DNA from: Phoronis australis
Taxonomy: Eukaryota > Phoronida > Phoronidae
NCBI GenBank assembly: GCA_002633005.1
Contig: NMRA01001002.1
Span: 1-64,000 of the forward strand
Length of the DNA stretch: 64,000 bases
Reading direction: 5' to 3'
The notes under the pieces are model-generated. The model saw nothing but the letters and a program-made list of their open reading frames with translations. It made no database searches and had not been told where the DNA came from. The translations under genes were made by a program, and so were the position numbers. Position 1 is the stretch's first letter. Each line of letters begins with the position of its first letter. This document shows positions 12,006 to 22,902 of this stretch, in pieces.

Positions 12006-12837
12006 TAGATCAGAAACACCTCATGCCGAAGATATTAGGAAATTGAAAAGAAATTTGACCAACTTGAACACGATTCTTGAATGTATAAATGTTCGCTGGA
12101 TATCATCGAACTAAAATGGATTTGTAACGTATATTGATTTGTTTTCTTACAATTTTTTATGTTTAAGTTGCATACATCTATTCATTTTAAACTCTGAAGA
12201 AACTTCGCATACTAAGAGTTGACTATTTTCCGCAGAAGTCTGGAAAAAAGACTTTTTCTATCTCGGTGATATATATAGGTGTATAGTGATAAATTTAGAG
12301 AGAAGTTGGCGCCGAAAGCCCACTGTGTCACCTTAACCACTGAACGTAACTTACGGTGCGCAGGCGTTAGAGTCACATGGAAAAAGGTGCTTGGCTGCGC
12401 CTACGTGCGCCTATGCCCTACTACATCACTGGATATATATTTCGCTAACTGGAACCTTTAATTGTTACTCAGCTGATGCTTACTTTCACGTTGACGTAAA
12501 ATTGCGAAACCCATGTTTGTTACTGTAACGTGAATCCACACGCGCAATTGTGTGCGCGTCATAATTCACGTTCACGTCACTTAGCCAAACATCTTTATCG
12601 CATGTTTACACGTTAACCAAAACATGTACATTTGCGTCTGTTCAAAGAGACACTGTGAAATGGTCAAAAATCGGAAGAGATTCCTAGCGTAGGTGCAAAA
12701 TACTTGTCAAGTGTGCTACCACTACATGTACAAGTAACAAAATTCGGCAATTCCATTAGGCACTATCGTTTTAACCTGGTATATTTCTCTTCATTTTCTT
12801 TGTATAGGAGCTTGATCAAACTGGTTTGACCTTGTAG
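12006..12837. other. non-coding stretch, nothing recognised
   Basis: Stops occur in all frames. The 12,279-12,461 open frame has no motif. Confidence 0.4.
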
Positions 12838-13075
12838 ACGTCCAACGCAATGTTTACTGAGGCTTCGTGGCGATCGTTGCCAAAATCATTCTATTGCACT
12901 ATCCAGAAAACTGATAGCATGGAATATAAATTCGTACCTCCGACATAGAATTTCGAGAAATGTTTCGTTTCTTTATGGCAATTGTTGTTAAAGTCAACCT
13001 ACTTCAATATCCACAAAACTGATAGCATGGAAGCTAAATTCGTTCCGCCGATATAAAATTTCAAAAAAAATCAGT
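12838..13075 (+). repeat. two-unit tandem repeat, period ~108 bp
   Basis: 'aaaactgatagcatggaa' occurs at 12,907 and again at 13,015. Matching upstream (gccaaaatca.tcta.t, ttgttaaagtcaa) and downstream (aaattcgt.cc.ccga.ata) sequence shows one ~108 bp unit repeated twice with divergence. Confidence 0.7.
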
Positions 13076-13433
13076 TTGATAAGAATAAACAAACTGTTAC
13101 ATGAACGGTAAGCTACAACCTATTGAAAGGCTTTATTATTGTTAATTGTATTACAAAGCCTCATCGATTTGCGTTTCAAAAAATTTTATAAAAAATTGCC
13201 ACAAAGGCGAATGCGGGATATGTGATGTCTATTCTTTAATCAGTGTTCATCATGCCTCCTAGCTTGCTGTTACAATCAAAAAGTATATCATGCTTGATAA
13301 CCGTCATTTGCTTTGAGTACACATGTAACGTGAAAACTGTAATGGCCCTGTCGTGCATAACGATTCCATTCAAGTTATTGTGAAAAACTAGCTTGAAAAC
13401 CTAGATTATGCTCATCATTATTCGAAAACTTAC
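13050..13433 (+). repeat. duplicated block A5 (partner ~44,755-45,130)
   Basis: Shared text includes 'gaatgcg.gat.tgtgatgtct', 'catcatgcctcctagcttgc' and 'ttccattcaagttatt'. In both copies it directly precedes the left end of an R1 element. Confidence 0.8.
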
Positions 13434-13652
13434 GGCCTTTTCATTAAGGTGGCTTTATAAAACAATGTTTAAGACTTAAACCTGGTCTTCCTAAACCTGG
13501 TCAAAGTTTAGACCTACCTGTAACTTGAATTTCACCAACATGGTTTAAAGTATGAAAGCCTGATTTTGTTAGACTAGTGGGCCGGTTTAGTAAAACCAGG
13601 TTTAACGACTCTAAGTGACCCTACTGTGTCGATCTGGATTAACCCAACAAAG

Positions 13653-16600
13653 CCATATGCGGATTTAGGGGGGCAGGGGGCCCGGGCCCCTCCCCCTTGG
13701 CTGCCCCAACAAGATGAAACGCAACAATGCGCAGCGTGAGGTAATATTTTAGTCGGTGGGCCAGATCTCATAGCGTTCATCCTTGTGAGTACTTAGGGGG
13801 GCAACCTAGTTTTTTTCTATGTGGCTAGATAATATACCTATAAATCAAATTCCAAAAAGTTCCCACGTATACACTTGCACATGTTTTTAAAGAAGGTGTT
13901 TTTGTTGCACAAAATATGATGCACATTCCTGCCACTTGGTGGTGCTTTTCTATTGAATTGACCAATCAGAGAGCCAGATTGTATTGTTGTGCTTAGTTAC
14001 TTCAATATGGCTGCTCCCATGGACTGTGATGCCTGTATTATTAAGGTTTATCAAACAGCACAAAATTGTGATGTCAGAGCCTAAAGAGGCCTAGGAAAGC
14101 TTCATGACTAAAGCTGATGGACAGTGGAACTCTGTAGATCAGTAGATCAAAAAGAAGAAGAGGTGTCACAAACGTTCGTGCAGAACTCAAGCTGCATGTC
14201 CTGGTGTAGCCTACACAGTATACTGCTGAGTGAGTGCTGTAGACTAGAAGACCATCTGTCAGACAAAAAAATTGAAAGGACATAGAACGGCATAGCAACG
14301 TTTCAAGGCACCAACAGTAGTAATAAAGCTGAAGTTGCTGAAAGTGATACAGATGTTATCCATGATTTCCCAAGAAAATCAATTATACTTCCAAAATATG
14401 AAACACCCAATTAACCTGAACAAGATAGGAACATTCTGAAACATGAGTGCATCATTTGTTAGCAGGAAAAGTATACTATGGACCATATTTCAAGAAAGAG
14501 AAAGAAGTTTAGCTCTTAAAAACAGGTACGTGTTTTTGAAAAGTACATCTTATTGTTTTCCATGTGTGTTTCAGTATTATCTGTCACCAGTTGTTTTTTT
14601 AACTTGTTCAGCACCTTGGCTGCCTAGGCCTTAGACAATACCTCTGACCCAGTAGAGACGATGATCATACCATAGGTACTCCATATGCAGCATGCTTTTC
14701 GGCAAATTATGTCCCTATAAGTTTAGAAGTACGTCGTAGAGAGATGCCTCTGAGGAGGTTGTTAATGTTTTCATTTGTTCCCAGTTTAAACAAATATTCC
14801 TGCAATCCTGTTTTTCGAGCACTCCATTGTTCAGTTGCCACATCGACACTGCTTGCGCTAAGGGATATTTCTATGGCGTTTTACTGTGGGTGTGATTTTA
14901 GAACACTTAAAGTCAAAAATTTTTGAGAAGGTTAAATGGAGTAGATGGTTGCAAACAACATGCCCAAGTGGCCGTCATACCCTGCCGTAGTCCTGGGATA
15001 GGGGGAACCTCTTCTCAATTTTTTGTAAACATTAATTACTTTGGTAGCTGCAATAATTAAATTAAAGTGCCTAAGTGGCCATCGTCGCCCTCGAAATTTG
15101 AGGACGATGAAAGCCACTGTCCATTTCGTCAAACGTTGATTACCTTAAGTGTAAATCGATTGACTATGGTTTGAACATCTAATTAAAAAAAATTAAATTT
15201 CAATCACTGTACTGGTATATCAGCTGATTTATTTTCAGTTGCATCAACTAATCTAATTATTAGACGAGATAACATTTTTAGGCTACAGATCAGACGGCAT
15301 GTAAATTTTTTAGGCTGGTGGTGGATCAGTTCTTGATAAGTTCGTCTGAAAAAGTTTCATGCCAACTCACTCATAGTTGAATGTTAAATTAGTGTTAACA
15401 GTTCGGGTTTTTTTTTCAGTTGGACTTGTATCGCAAGCAACAGCTCAGTCCAGAGCCCTGAATATGCAAATAGAATTCAAAGATAAAGACCTTGTGTCTT
15501 AGAAGCCAAGTATCACAGATCATCATGCTATAAAAATAGAAAGACAACGATTGTGAAGAGTGACGAATCCACAGTTTTCAGAGAATTGTTTTTCTACAGT
15601 TTTGTTTGGAGTCCATTGAATCAAAGCTTCTAACACAAGGAGATGTCATTTGCCTTTCAAAACAAAAGCAAGACTTTGAAGCTGTTCTTCAGAAAGCTGG
15701 TGTGCATGAAGTTATTTGGACAAGTTATCTTAAAAAATATTGTTGAAGCTACTCACTGTTGTAGTTTGTGCCCGACTAAGAGATACGAAAGTGAATTGAG
15801 GCTAGTGTTCAATAATTCACTTGCTGACTATAATTAACACAGCCCATTATAGCATATTTTGAATCAAACGTTTGCCCAAATCCTGCCCGCCTCCAAACAA
15901 GGACTTAGTGTTTGACCCTTCATTGCCTGCGGGCCAATCACCAGTGTGCAGTGCTGAACCCTCTCTAATCGACCATAGTTGGCTCCTTGGCAGTGGAGCT
16001 TAGCAGTTAAAATGTATGGCAGCCGCAATGACCGCATCTCCATTGACAGTACTAAATGATGAACGCTGCAAGTGCAAAAAGAACATGTGTGCTGGGAAAC
16101 TGAGTTTGTGCTGCAATGCTGGGTCAAACTGTACAGAAATGTGCAGCTGTGACAACTGTAGTAACATCAGCAACACTGACTGCATAACATTGGATAGTTC
16201 TTTGACAAGTCAACCCTAAATAGACATCCAACCCCGTTATTTCGTTTTTTGTATCAAAAAGTTAATTTTATTTGTTGATTAAGTCATAGAAAGTACATAC
16301 TTTGATCATTATCATGTATTTGTCTCATACTGCTTGATAAACGCTGTCAGAATAATCTATTATTTTCATACAGTCTGTGTGCACATTCACAGAGATCATT
16401 CAAATATATTGTTTTTGTACTGTAACGTATTTCTGGTGTATTATGGAAACAAGCAGTATTTTACACCATTAGTCAATGTTTTAGTCATTGAGGCACAGAT
16501 TTTTCCCAGTCTCAAGTGTTTTGTGTTATTTTTGTTGCCAGACAATGCCAGGATAACTTCCTTGTAACATTCAGACTTAGTTTGCATTTTTGCCACTAGG

Positions 16601-17173
16601 TGTCTCTTTACATTTTTTAAATTTCACTGTTTACAATTAATCTACAATAGTAAAACATGTAATGTGAGTGTAATATTGCTCAATACAATGGCACTGATGG
16701 ACCATATTACTTGTTTTACAAAAAGTCACCAAAACTGTTGTTTTTACAAATATAAGTTTACTAAGCTCTTTGATGATTATTAGGTAACTTCAAACTCAAA
16801 TTTCTCAAAAATATGCAACTTTATATGTGGGAACTTTTTAGATTTTGAAAACACTCTAAGAAATGAATTAAAAAACACCAAAATAAAATTGCCCTCCTAA
16901 AGTACTCACAAAAACCATTTTCTAGAGGCCCTACAAATTCTGGCCCACCGACTATTTAGGTCAGTGAGTAAAATCAGAGGATGAGGGGGGCTCAAGACAC
17001 CTCAGATCGCGGGAAAATTGTGTTCCCGTTTTTTTTTTATTCCACCGATAGGTTTTGCAAAGTGGAAGTGCACGTTCTAGGCCACCGCAACTTTCGGGCC
17101 GACAATTGCGCCTCAACCAATTTCTCGAGACAACATATTGCCCCCCTTATGTTATCCTAGATCCGCCACTGAA
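13653..17173 (+). mobile_element. 3.5 kb TIR element nested in R1
   Basis: The left end is catatgcggatttagg and the right end is cctagatccgccactg, so the termini are inverted repeats of CAGTGGCGGATCTAGG type. Uninterrupted R1 copies run straight across this site (taacccaacaa...gaagtgc), which fixes the borders to within a few bases. Possible 8 bp flanking repeats (aacaaagc / aaataaac) match at only 5 of 8 positions. The ends share subterminal landmarks (gcgcagcgtgagg; gttcccgtttttt) with the ~300 bp MITEs at 3.17 and 35.85 kb. CAG-start termini and 8 bp duplications would suit hAT elements, but no hAT transposase was seen inside. Confidence 0.65.
14430..16219 (+). pseudogene. decayed cysteine-rich mobile-element gene
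   Basis: Scattered frame-shifted pieces in one orientation look like a single ancestral protein. In order they are KHECIIC then an in-frame stop (about 14,437), EAKYHRSSCYKNRK (about 15,502), GDVICLSKQKQDFEAVLQKA (about 15,640), and a terminal Cys cluster at 16,016-16,219 containing CKCKKNMC, CCNAGSNC and CSCDNCSN. An N-terminal CxxC, a central YH..CYKN-type motif and a C-terminal CKCKK...C.C..C cluster are a combination I associate with multi-copy, repeat-borne invertebrate proteins of unknown biochemistry. The gene sits wholly inside the 3.5 kb TIR element, so it may be that element's own gene. Stops and shifts make it non-functional here. The enzymatic role is unknown. Confidence 0.45.
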
Positions 17174-18080
17174 ATAAACTATTGGAGTGCTCCAATGAAT
17201 CCCTGATCACTCAGGTATAACATGACACACACTATTAGAATCAGGGCAAACTATTACGAAAAAAGTCTGAAAGTTTTAAATTTCTAGTGAGGAAAAATGT
17301 AATGTTTGTGCAAAACACACATTAAAGTACATGCTCACAATTAGACGTCACATGAAAAATGCCCAAGTTTATTTCCTGGTCATTATAGTTATTATTTTTC
17401 GCGGTCAAAGGGGGAGCATGACCCCTCCCTGGCAAAAATAAATCAGCATTGGAATTGAAACTCAGTCAGAAGAATAAGAAGATGTTGTGTTCAATCAAAC
17501 CCGTAACGGTTACGACTCTGACGCTAAGCTCGACCAGTCGCATTGTGAGGAATCCACAGGACATCCAGTGCATCCAAGGGGTCTGGAAGCGCTCTTTTCC
17601 TTTGATCATAGTGATATCAAATCTATAATTTTCAAAGTATGATTTGGTCAGCCCTTTAAAAACTCCTTGACCAACACCCCTTTTAAAAATCCAGGATTCC
17701 CCTTTGCTACGTTTGACCTTGTGTCGCCGTTAAACGGAATGTTTTTCTCTAAAACTGCGTCGTACATGCACAATGCGACATCATTGAGTTGTGCATGTAC
17801 ATGTATGGGGCTAGTCTGGCTTATCTAACAGTTAAACCTGTGTCTGACCAAGTCTAAAGTTAAACTTGGTTAACGATCTTAATGTCGGGATAAAGAATAT
17901 AGACCTCGTTGGTGAAATAAATACTGACTTAAACCAGGTCTAAACTGGAGTGAAATCACATTTTACTAGACCACTGGTCTAAAAGTAAAACCACCTTTAT
18001 GACAAGCAGATTTTCTTTAAACCTCTTCTAAGTCCAAATTAAACCAGGCTGCGCTTGAAACCAATGAAATCGGCTGTTAA

Positions 18081-18360
18081 TGTTCAGAAACCCGTGGTAT
18101 AACCGCAAGACAGTGTTCTGTAACCATAACGAGCGCTTCGGCCACAGTCAGACGTAACAATTCATAATTTTCCGTACCACATTGTAAAAATACGTATAGA
18201 ATTTCCCTCCAAATGGGACCATCCTATTTTCTCAAATTGTTTCAGGAACTGCACCTGTTTTTCACATGTCTTAAACCATGCAGGCGTCTGCAATGAATAT
18301 TAAGTTTCTTACCAAATACAATCACTCACCACTGTTGTGTGTACATGTGATGCGAAAGCG
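18081..18360 (+). repeat. R1 downstream flank (partner 46,317-46,562 plus 47,691 on)
   Basis: Shares 'gacaatgttctgtaa'-like, 'gtaaaaata', 'cctgtttttcac' and 'cactcaccactgttgtgtgtac' with the right copy. Here the flank is continuous at about 18,300. In the right copy a second R1 element interrupts it. Confidence 0.65.
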
Positions 18361-18710
18361 ATTATTGTGTCTGCGCTCATCTTATGTTGTTATATATTCA
18401 TTACAATGATTAAAATCAGCAAATGAAAGTGTAGTACACTGTACATGTTCGCACGCAGCAGCAAGGGATGGGTTTGCTCAGTTTGAATTTTGGGTGTAAT
18501 AACAACAACACATGTTGAGACAGTAGTGCTAGGTATTACCTTTCCACTTCATTTGATCAGATAAAACTGAAACAAATTCTCTTTTATTAGATGCAATGTG
18601 TAATGCCTTTGGAGTGTTCGTGAGTGCAAATGATTTGAGAAGCCAGCAAAGAATAAGTCACTGCGTTACCGGCTTTAAGTGCAATAAACTAATTGACGGC
18701 TGATTCAAAA

Positions 18711-18975
18711 TAATCTCACTCTTAACGTTAGTAAAACCAAGGCGATGCTGTTTGGAACTCGTTTTTACCATTATTTGTCATTTAGTTATTGTCTTAATTC
18801 TCAACCTTACCTGTTTTAATTGTATCTTTGTTACGATATTTCATTGTTGTTTTATTACTTCATTGTATTATATTACTGTTTTTCTTGTTGAGGGCCCTCT
18901 TGGAAAGCAGTGCTATCACTGAAGAGGCCACCCTCATTTTAAATATCACAATAATAAAATAAAATACACCGAGGT
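18711..18975 (+). mobile_element. LINE 3' remnant (CR1/L2-like tail)
   Basis: One frame reads NLTLNVSKTKAMLFGTR, the conserved segment downstream of the reverse-transcriptase YADD box in CR1/L2/Jockey-type LINEs. About 150 bp later comes a typical LINE 3' end (gccctcttggaaagcagtg...gaggccaccctc) followed by AATAA-type tail repeats. The segment between is too short for the rest of the ORF, so this is an internally deleted, dead fragment. Confidence 0.65.
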
Positions 18976-18994
18976 CGTGTGAGCTCATGCTAAT

Positions 18995-19219
18995 TTAGTG
19001 TTTGCTGGCAGAAACTGTTGTGATAGAGGAATCTTTATATACATTTGCATTACCCAAATACATGTAATGATTGTCAATGGTCATGTACAACTTCTGCCCT
19101 GACGGTGCTGTGGCCAAAGCGGAACCCGAATTCGCGGCCCCCGACGAGTAAGTAGATTTGCAGAAAACTCCTGCCATACGGACCTTATTGGCCTGGCGTA
19201 CTTTATAGGCTACTGTGTG
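18995..19219 (-). CDS. terminal coding exon, unidentified protein
   Basis: On the minus strand, the acceptor ...tttggacacacag precedes a 72-codon open stretch: AYKVRQANKVRMAGVFCKST, then AANSGSALATAPSGQKLYM, a YMYLGNAN segment, and a stop at 18,995-18,997. Composition and base usage look coding (GC-richer than the surroundings, no low complexity). The alternating hydrophobic/polar pattern suggests beta strands, as at the end of a C1q/TNF-like or lectin-type domain, but no diagnostic residue confirms a family. The entry is in phase 2. Upstream exons on this strand were not found. A TTTATT (minus AATAAA) at 18,851-18,856 could serve as a poly(A) signal. Confidence 0.45.
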   Translation of the reverse strand, partial: HTVAYKVRQANKVRMAGVFCKSTYSSGAANSGSALATAPSGQKLYMTIDNHYMYLGNANVYKDSSITTVSASKH

Positions 19220-19261
19220 TCCAAATACCAATAGATCCGTAAGAGCGAAATAAAACAACAC

Positions 19262-20635
19262 GTTTTTATAAGAACCCGGTGTATTTTTAAGGGTTTTACA
19301 TCGAAGTTTGAGGATTTATAGACGTTAGACGATGACTTCAAGCGATAAGCTGACACCAGTACCCTGTGTTGTGAACTGCTAAACAGACTGCCTGTGAAAC
19401 CGATGACGTCATTGGATAATTTCAGCACCTCTGTCTGCCCTCAGGTGTCGGGTAACGGAAACTTACGTGTCGTTATGGAGTAGAGCTACTCGATCTAAAT
19501 TGATACAAATTAGATTGTTTTTTGGGTGGCATGCTCCTTTAAATTGACACAAAACCTACGACACCATTAGGCCAGTAGTAGCACAACTGCTAATGATAAT
19601 ATAGTATACCGTATACATGACGGGTCGTGTGCGTTATGTTGACTTGCGCGATATGCAGATGACGTATGCAACGTGTGTGTTCATGACGCCATCTGCAAAC
19701 GGGCTGCATGTTCGTGGATCAGCACCAGAAGCGTGCACGAGGTAAGTAGACTGAACTTTCGCCGAATTCCTTTTACTGACAATGCAACATAATACTCTCT
19801 GCTTTAGTTATCAGTACAGTGAATACTTCTGAATTAGTACCGTAATTGTGCTGATCACGATTGCGCAGTTTGAACAACTGTTCGCCAGCACAAAGTTGTT
19901 AATGTAGGTGATGTCACTGAAAAAAATTCAGATTCTGCCTTCTCTTGTCTTGTTTATTTGCTCGAACCCGAATTTGAATCTGGCCTGCATTGGAACGGCT
20001 TTATCACTCTAACACAGGAATTAGTTTCTAGGCCGAACTGTAATAAGCAATTTCTGTAGTTTCTTTGGTCGTGGATATTGTGTGTGTAAGTGTCCAGGAT
20101 TTCTTATGAATAAGTATTGAGATGGAACTTTTATACGAAATTGAGTTTTGACCAGGGGATACTCTCCTACATTTTTAATTGATTTTATTTCGTTTCTTGG
20201 TGGGTTTAGGCACTGGTATTATGCTTATTTTTTAATGTTTTTATCAACTGGCCAGGCCACTTGGATGGCTTGGTTCCGGCTGGTTTCAACTTTTTTCTGT
20301 GTAGCTATTTCTATTTGTATGATTTACTTCGTTAATTAGACTATACAAATGAGCTTAAACTATGAACACTTGGACAAGTTGCTTTCTGAGATCGGCTCTT
20401 CTCTGATAAGAAATATTCAAGAATCTTGTGCTCAGGGAAGACCGACTTTAAGGACAAGATAGCCAGTATTGTCAGTTAAAGTGGTTCGTTGTGCAGAACG
20501 CCCGTCGTCTGAGTGTTCCTGAGATGAATGTTGCTGACACCCCGTCTTTTCCAAGGGAAGATAAGAAAATAGTACATCTGTTAAAAGTCTGCAATAGCAG
20601 TTTTCGTTCGATCATCACGAAATTAACACATAACA
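19262..20635. other. mostly non-coding; one weak exon candidate
   Basis: Nothing firm. From 19,653 an ATG-started open stretch of 89 bases runs to a strong plus-strand donor ACGAG|GTAAGTA at 19,741/19,742, within CpG-richer sequence. Without a partner exon it is not called. Confidence 0.35.
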
Positions 20636-20639
20636 CGTA

Positions 20640-21650
20640 GTTCCGGAAGTACTGGAAGCCTATTTTTGTTCGTTTTACTCGGATCTAATATAGCGGCTCT
20701 GGCGGCCATTTTGTTTTCATTTTAAGATTCAAAGTCTTATGTAGGCTACATTTTTACGTACACGGCTGAAAATCGGCACAGTCATTGGAGTGAATGTGCC
20801 CTAAAATTATCTTGGAAATTGTTTGCTTTCGTTCAAAGATGGCGGAAATATTGGCAATCACGCATGCGCACGTCTATTTCGGAAAAAAACGTTTTCTACT
20901 GTAAAGAGCCCATTAGAGTGCCAATTCCTTAAACTTTTTGCAGATGATAGTTTCTTATGACCTGCTATTATACAATGCCAAAAAACCGTAAAGTGCTACC
21001 AAGATGGCGGATCTGGAGCATGTTGACCCATTTCCAGTCCTGCTGGAGTAACATTTTAAACGGCAACAGAGAATGACGCTATTTTTTGCATGAGCATTAT
21101 TTTAAGTATACACTTTCAAATGAACTCAACAATTTTTTTCTCAAATTTACCGTTTTGATTTATTTGACTTTTAATCTCTTGCTACAACTATACCGGAAAT
21201 TGTTTACTTCCTGAAAATTAGTACGATCATTATAGCATACAAGCACTACTATTGTGCCGTAAATCTTTAATTTCGGGGCAAAGATGGCGGAAATATCGGC
21301 AATGGCGCATGCGCACCTCGATAACTGGCCGAAAACGTTCTCTCCTGTAGAGGGCGCATTGGCGAACCAATCATTTACAAACGGGTGTTTGTTGCTTTTA
21401 ATCAGCGTTTATAAAGTTGTGTTAAGCCGGAAGTGATTTTCAAGATGGCGGTCTGACGTATTTTCTTCCATTTTCGATGGATCTGCAGTCGCATTTTGAA
21501 CGGGAGAAGCAAATGACGTGCAGTTTTGCATCTGAATTCCTAAAAGTATGCTCTTTTAAAATTTTGCGATAACATATTTCTCAGCCTTACCATTTTCGAG
21601 TAATATGACTTTAAATTTCAAAAAAAAACGTAAAATTTCATTTGTTTCGA
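20640..21650 (+). promoter_or_regulatory. LINE-A 5' region: two ~443 bp tandem monomers
   Basis: AAGATGGCGG occurs at 20,836, 21,001, 21,281 and 21,442. The pairs are offset by 445 and 441 bp, giving a two-fold tandem repeat with two copies of the motif per unit. AAGATGGCGG matches the YY1 consensus known from mammalian L1 promoters. Each unit also has a palindromic GCATGCGCA core (20,863 and 21,307) matching NRF-1 sites, and CCGGAAGT/CCGGAAAT (20,642; 21,194; 21,427) matching ETS sites. Monomer-built, YY1-bearing 5' UTRs are known from rodent L1. Factor binding is inferred here. Confidence 0.65.
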
Positions 21651-22146
21651 AATATTCATGGAATGTTGCGAAACTGCCAGGTGACATAGAGTTTTGAACG
21701 GACTTTCAGAAGGTATTTCAGTTTGTCGCTAGGACGTCTACTTTTTGAATTATTCGAGTTTCTGAAAACGCTGTTCCTTAGTTGACCGATTTTGCTGTTC
21801 GCCAAGTGTCGCTCCAGACTGTAGCCTATTTATTGATTCCTCTCATCTTGTCTAGTCACATGAGTGTTATAGAGAATAGGTGGCGTTTTCGTAGTGTTGC
21901 CACGCTTGAAGTTTGTCTCTCCCTAATTTGGTGTTTTATGCACTCGTAACCTGGTTTATGCACTTTAATTGCTATCAAGCCAGAAAGACTTTGTTTTGTG
22001 GATGTGCTCTTTGGTGAGTTAAGTCCCATGCGTGTGTCTGTTATCTGTTACTGCAAACTTTGAGATGTCGCCCTGTCATTGCTGAAAGAGCGGTCGGACA
22101 TTTTGATATTCTCGACCTACATTGATTGTGAAGCTCTTGTTATGTA
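21651..22146 (+). other. LINE-A 5' UTR downstream of the monomers
   Basis: No open frame. It joins the monomer region to ORF1 and is presumed leader of the element. Confidence 0.4.
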
Positions 22147-22902
22147 ATTGATGTCTCACCAGGCCTCCCAAGAACACTCCAACCAGTAGTAGGCCACAAA
22201 CCCGGGGTTTCACGTCTTACCTAACTCAACGGACCACTCTACGTCTGAAATTTCTAACAAGGAGCTATTGAATCTCTTGAATAATAAATTTGAGAACTTG
22301 AAATCAGATATATTTAAAGAACTAGATGCTCTGCGACAAGACTACTACGCAACACGAGAGGAAAATCGTCATCTACATGAAAAGGTGAAATACCTTGAGT
22401 TTAAATTAGACGACCTAGAGAATCGATCATGACGCGACAACTTGATCTTTCAAGGCATACCGGAGGAGAATCACGAATCGTGGGAACAGTCTGAGTCCAA
22501 AGTTACCGACTTTTTGAAGGACTGCCTGGATGTTGGTGTCATAATCGAACAGACTTGGCGGCAAACTGCAAACAATAATCGCCCGATAATCGCAAAATGG
22601 GGTATAAAGATAAAGACAAGGTTGTACAGAATAAGAAGAACAATAACACCGATATCTTCGTCACTCAGGACTTCTCCACACCTGTGAAGAAGGCGAGGCG
22701 GCGTCTGTGTGAATTCTCACGTGGTAAGAACTGGACAAATGCAAAGATTAGGTACGACAAATTAATATATCAAGGTTGTGTTTATGTGTACAATGTGGAG
22801 TTAGATGAGGTGACGGAGCACAAGCCCATGGTTATGGTTTCTGGACAACCCCCGGAAACTGGTGTTTACGGATCTGAAGTGAATGGTGCAGCAGCTTACT
22901 AG
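22147..22902 (+). pseudogene. LINE-A ORF1 (L1 ORF1p-like RNA-binding protein), broken
   Basis: It opens with ATG at 22,147 (MSHQASQEHSNQ, then two stops). A coiled coil follows (NKFENLKSDIFKELDAL..., HLHEKVKYLEFKLDDLENRS) up to a TGA at 22,429-22,431 in place of the usual second basic residue. Next is the start of an L1 ORF1p-type RNA-recognition segment (RDNLIFQGIPEENHESWEQS, FLKDCLDV). After a frameshift near 22,600 comes the C-terminal part (KDKDKVVQNKK, KKARRRLCEFSRGK, AKIRYDKLIYQGCVYVYNV). In L1-type elements this protein trimerises and chaperones the element RNA. The stops and shift make it non-functional. Confidence 0.7.

Larger units (their letters stand above)
13434..18080 (+). mobile_element. 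R1 TIR element, copy split by a nested 3.5 kb element
   Basis: The left part (13,434-13,652) and right part (17,174-18,080) together match the uninterrupted R1 copy at 45.14-46.32 kb. R1 has long inverted terminal regions built from (C)CGATTTCATNAAGGTGG with alternating 'cctggtttaa'/'ttaaaccagg' segments. It shows no coding capacity, so it is non-autonomous. All copies share an internal ~150 bp segment beginning near 'ggatccaag.gg', itself bounded by GGATCC-type inverted ends: an older nested insertion. The superfamily is unknown. Confidence 0.7.

Noticed and set aside
13653-17173. Firm hAT assignment from CAG-start ends
   Set aside because: No hAT transposase or BED finger inside, and the flanking 8-mers match at only 5 of 8 positions.
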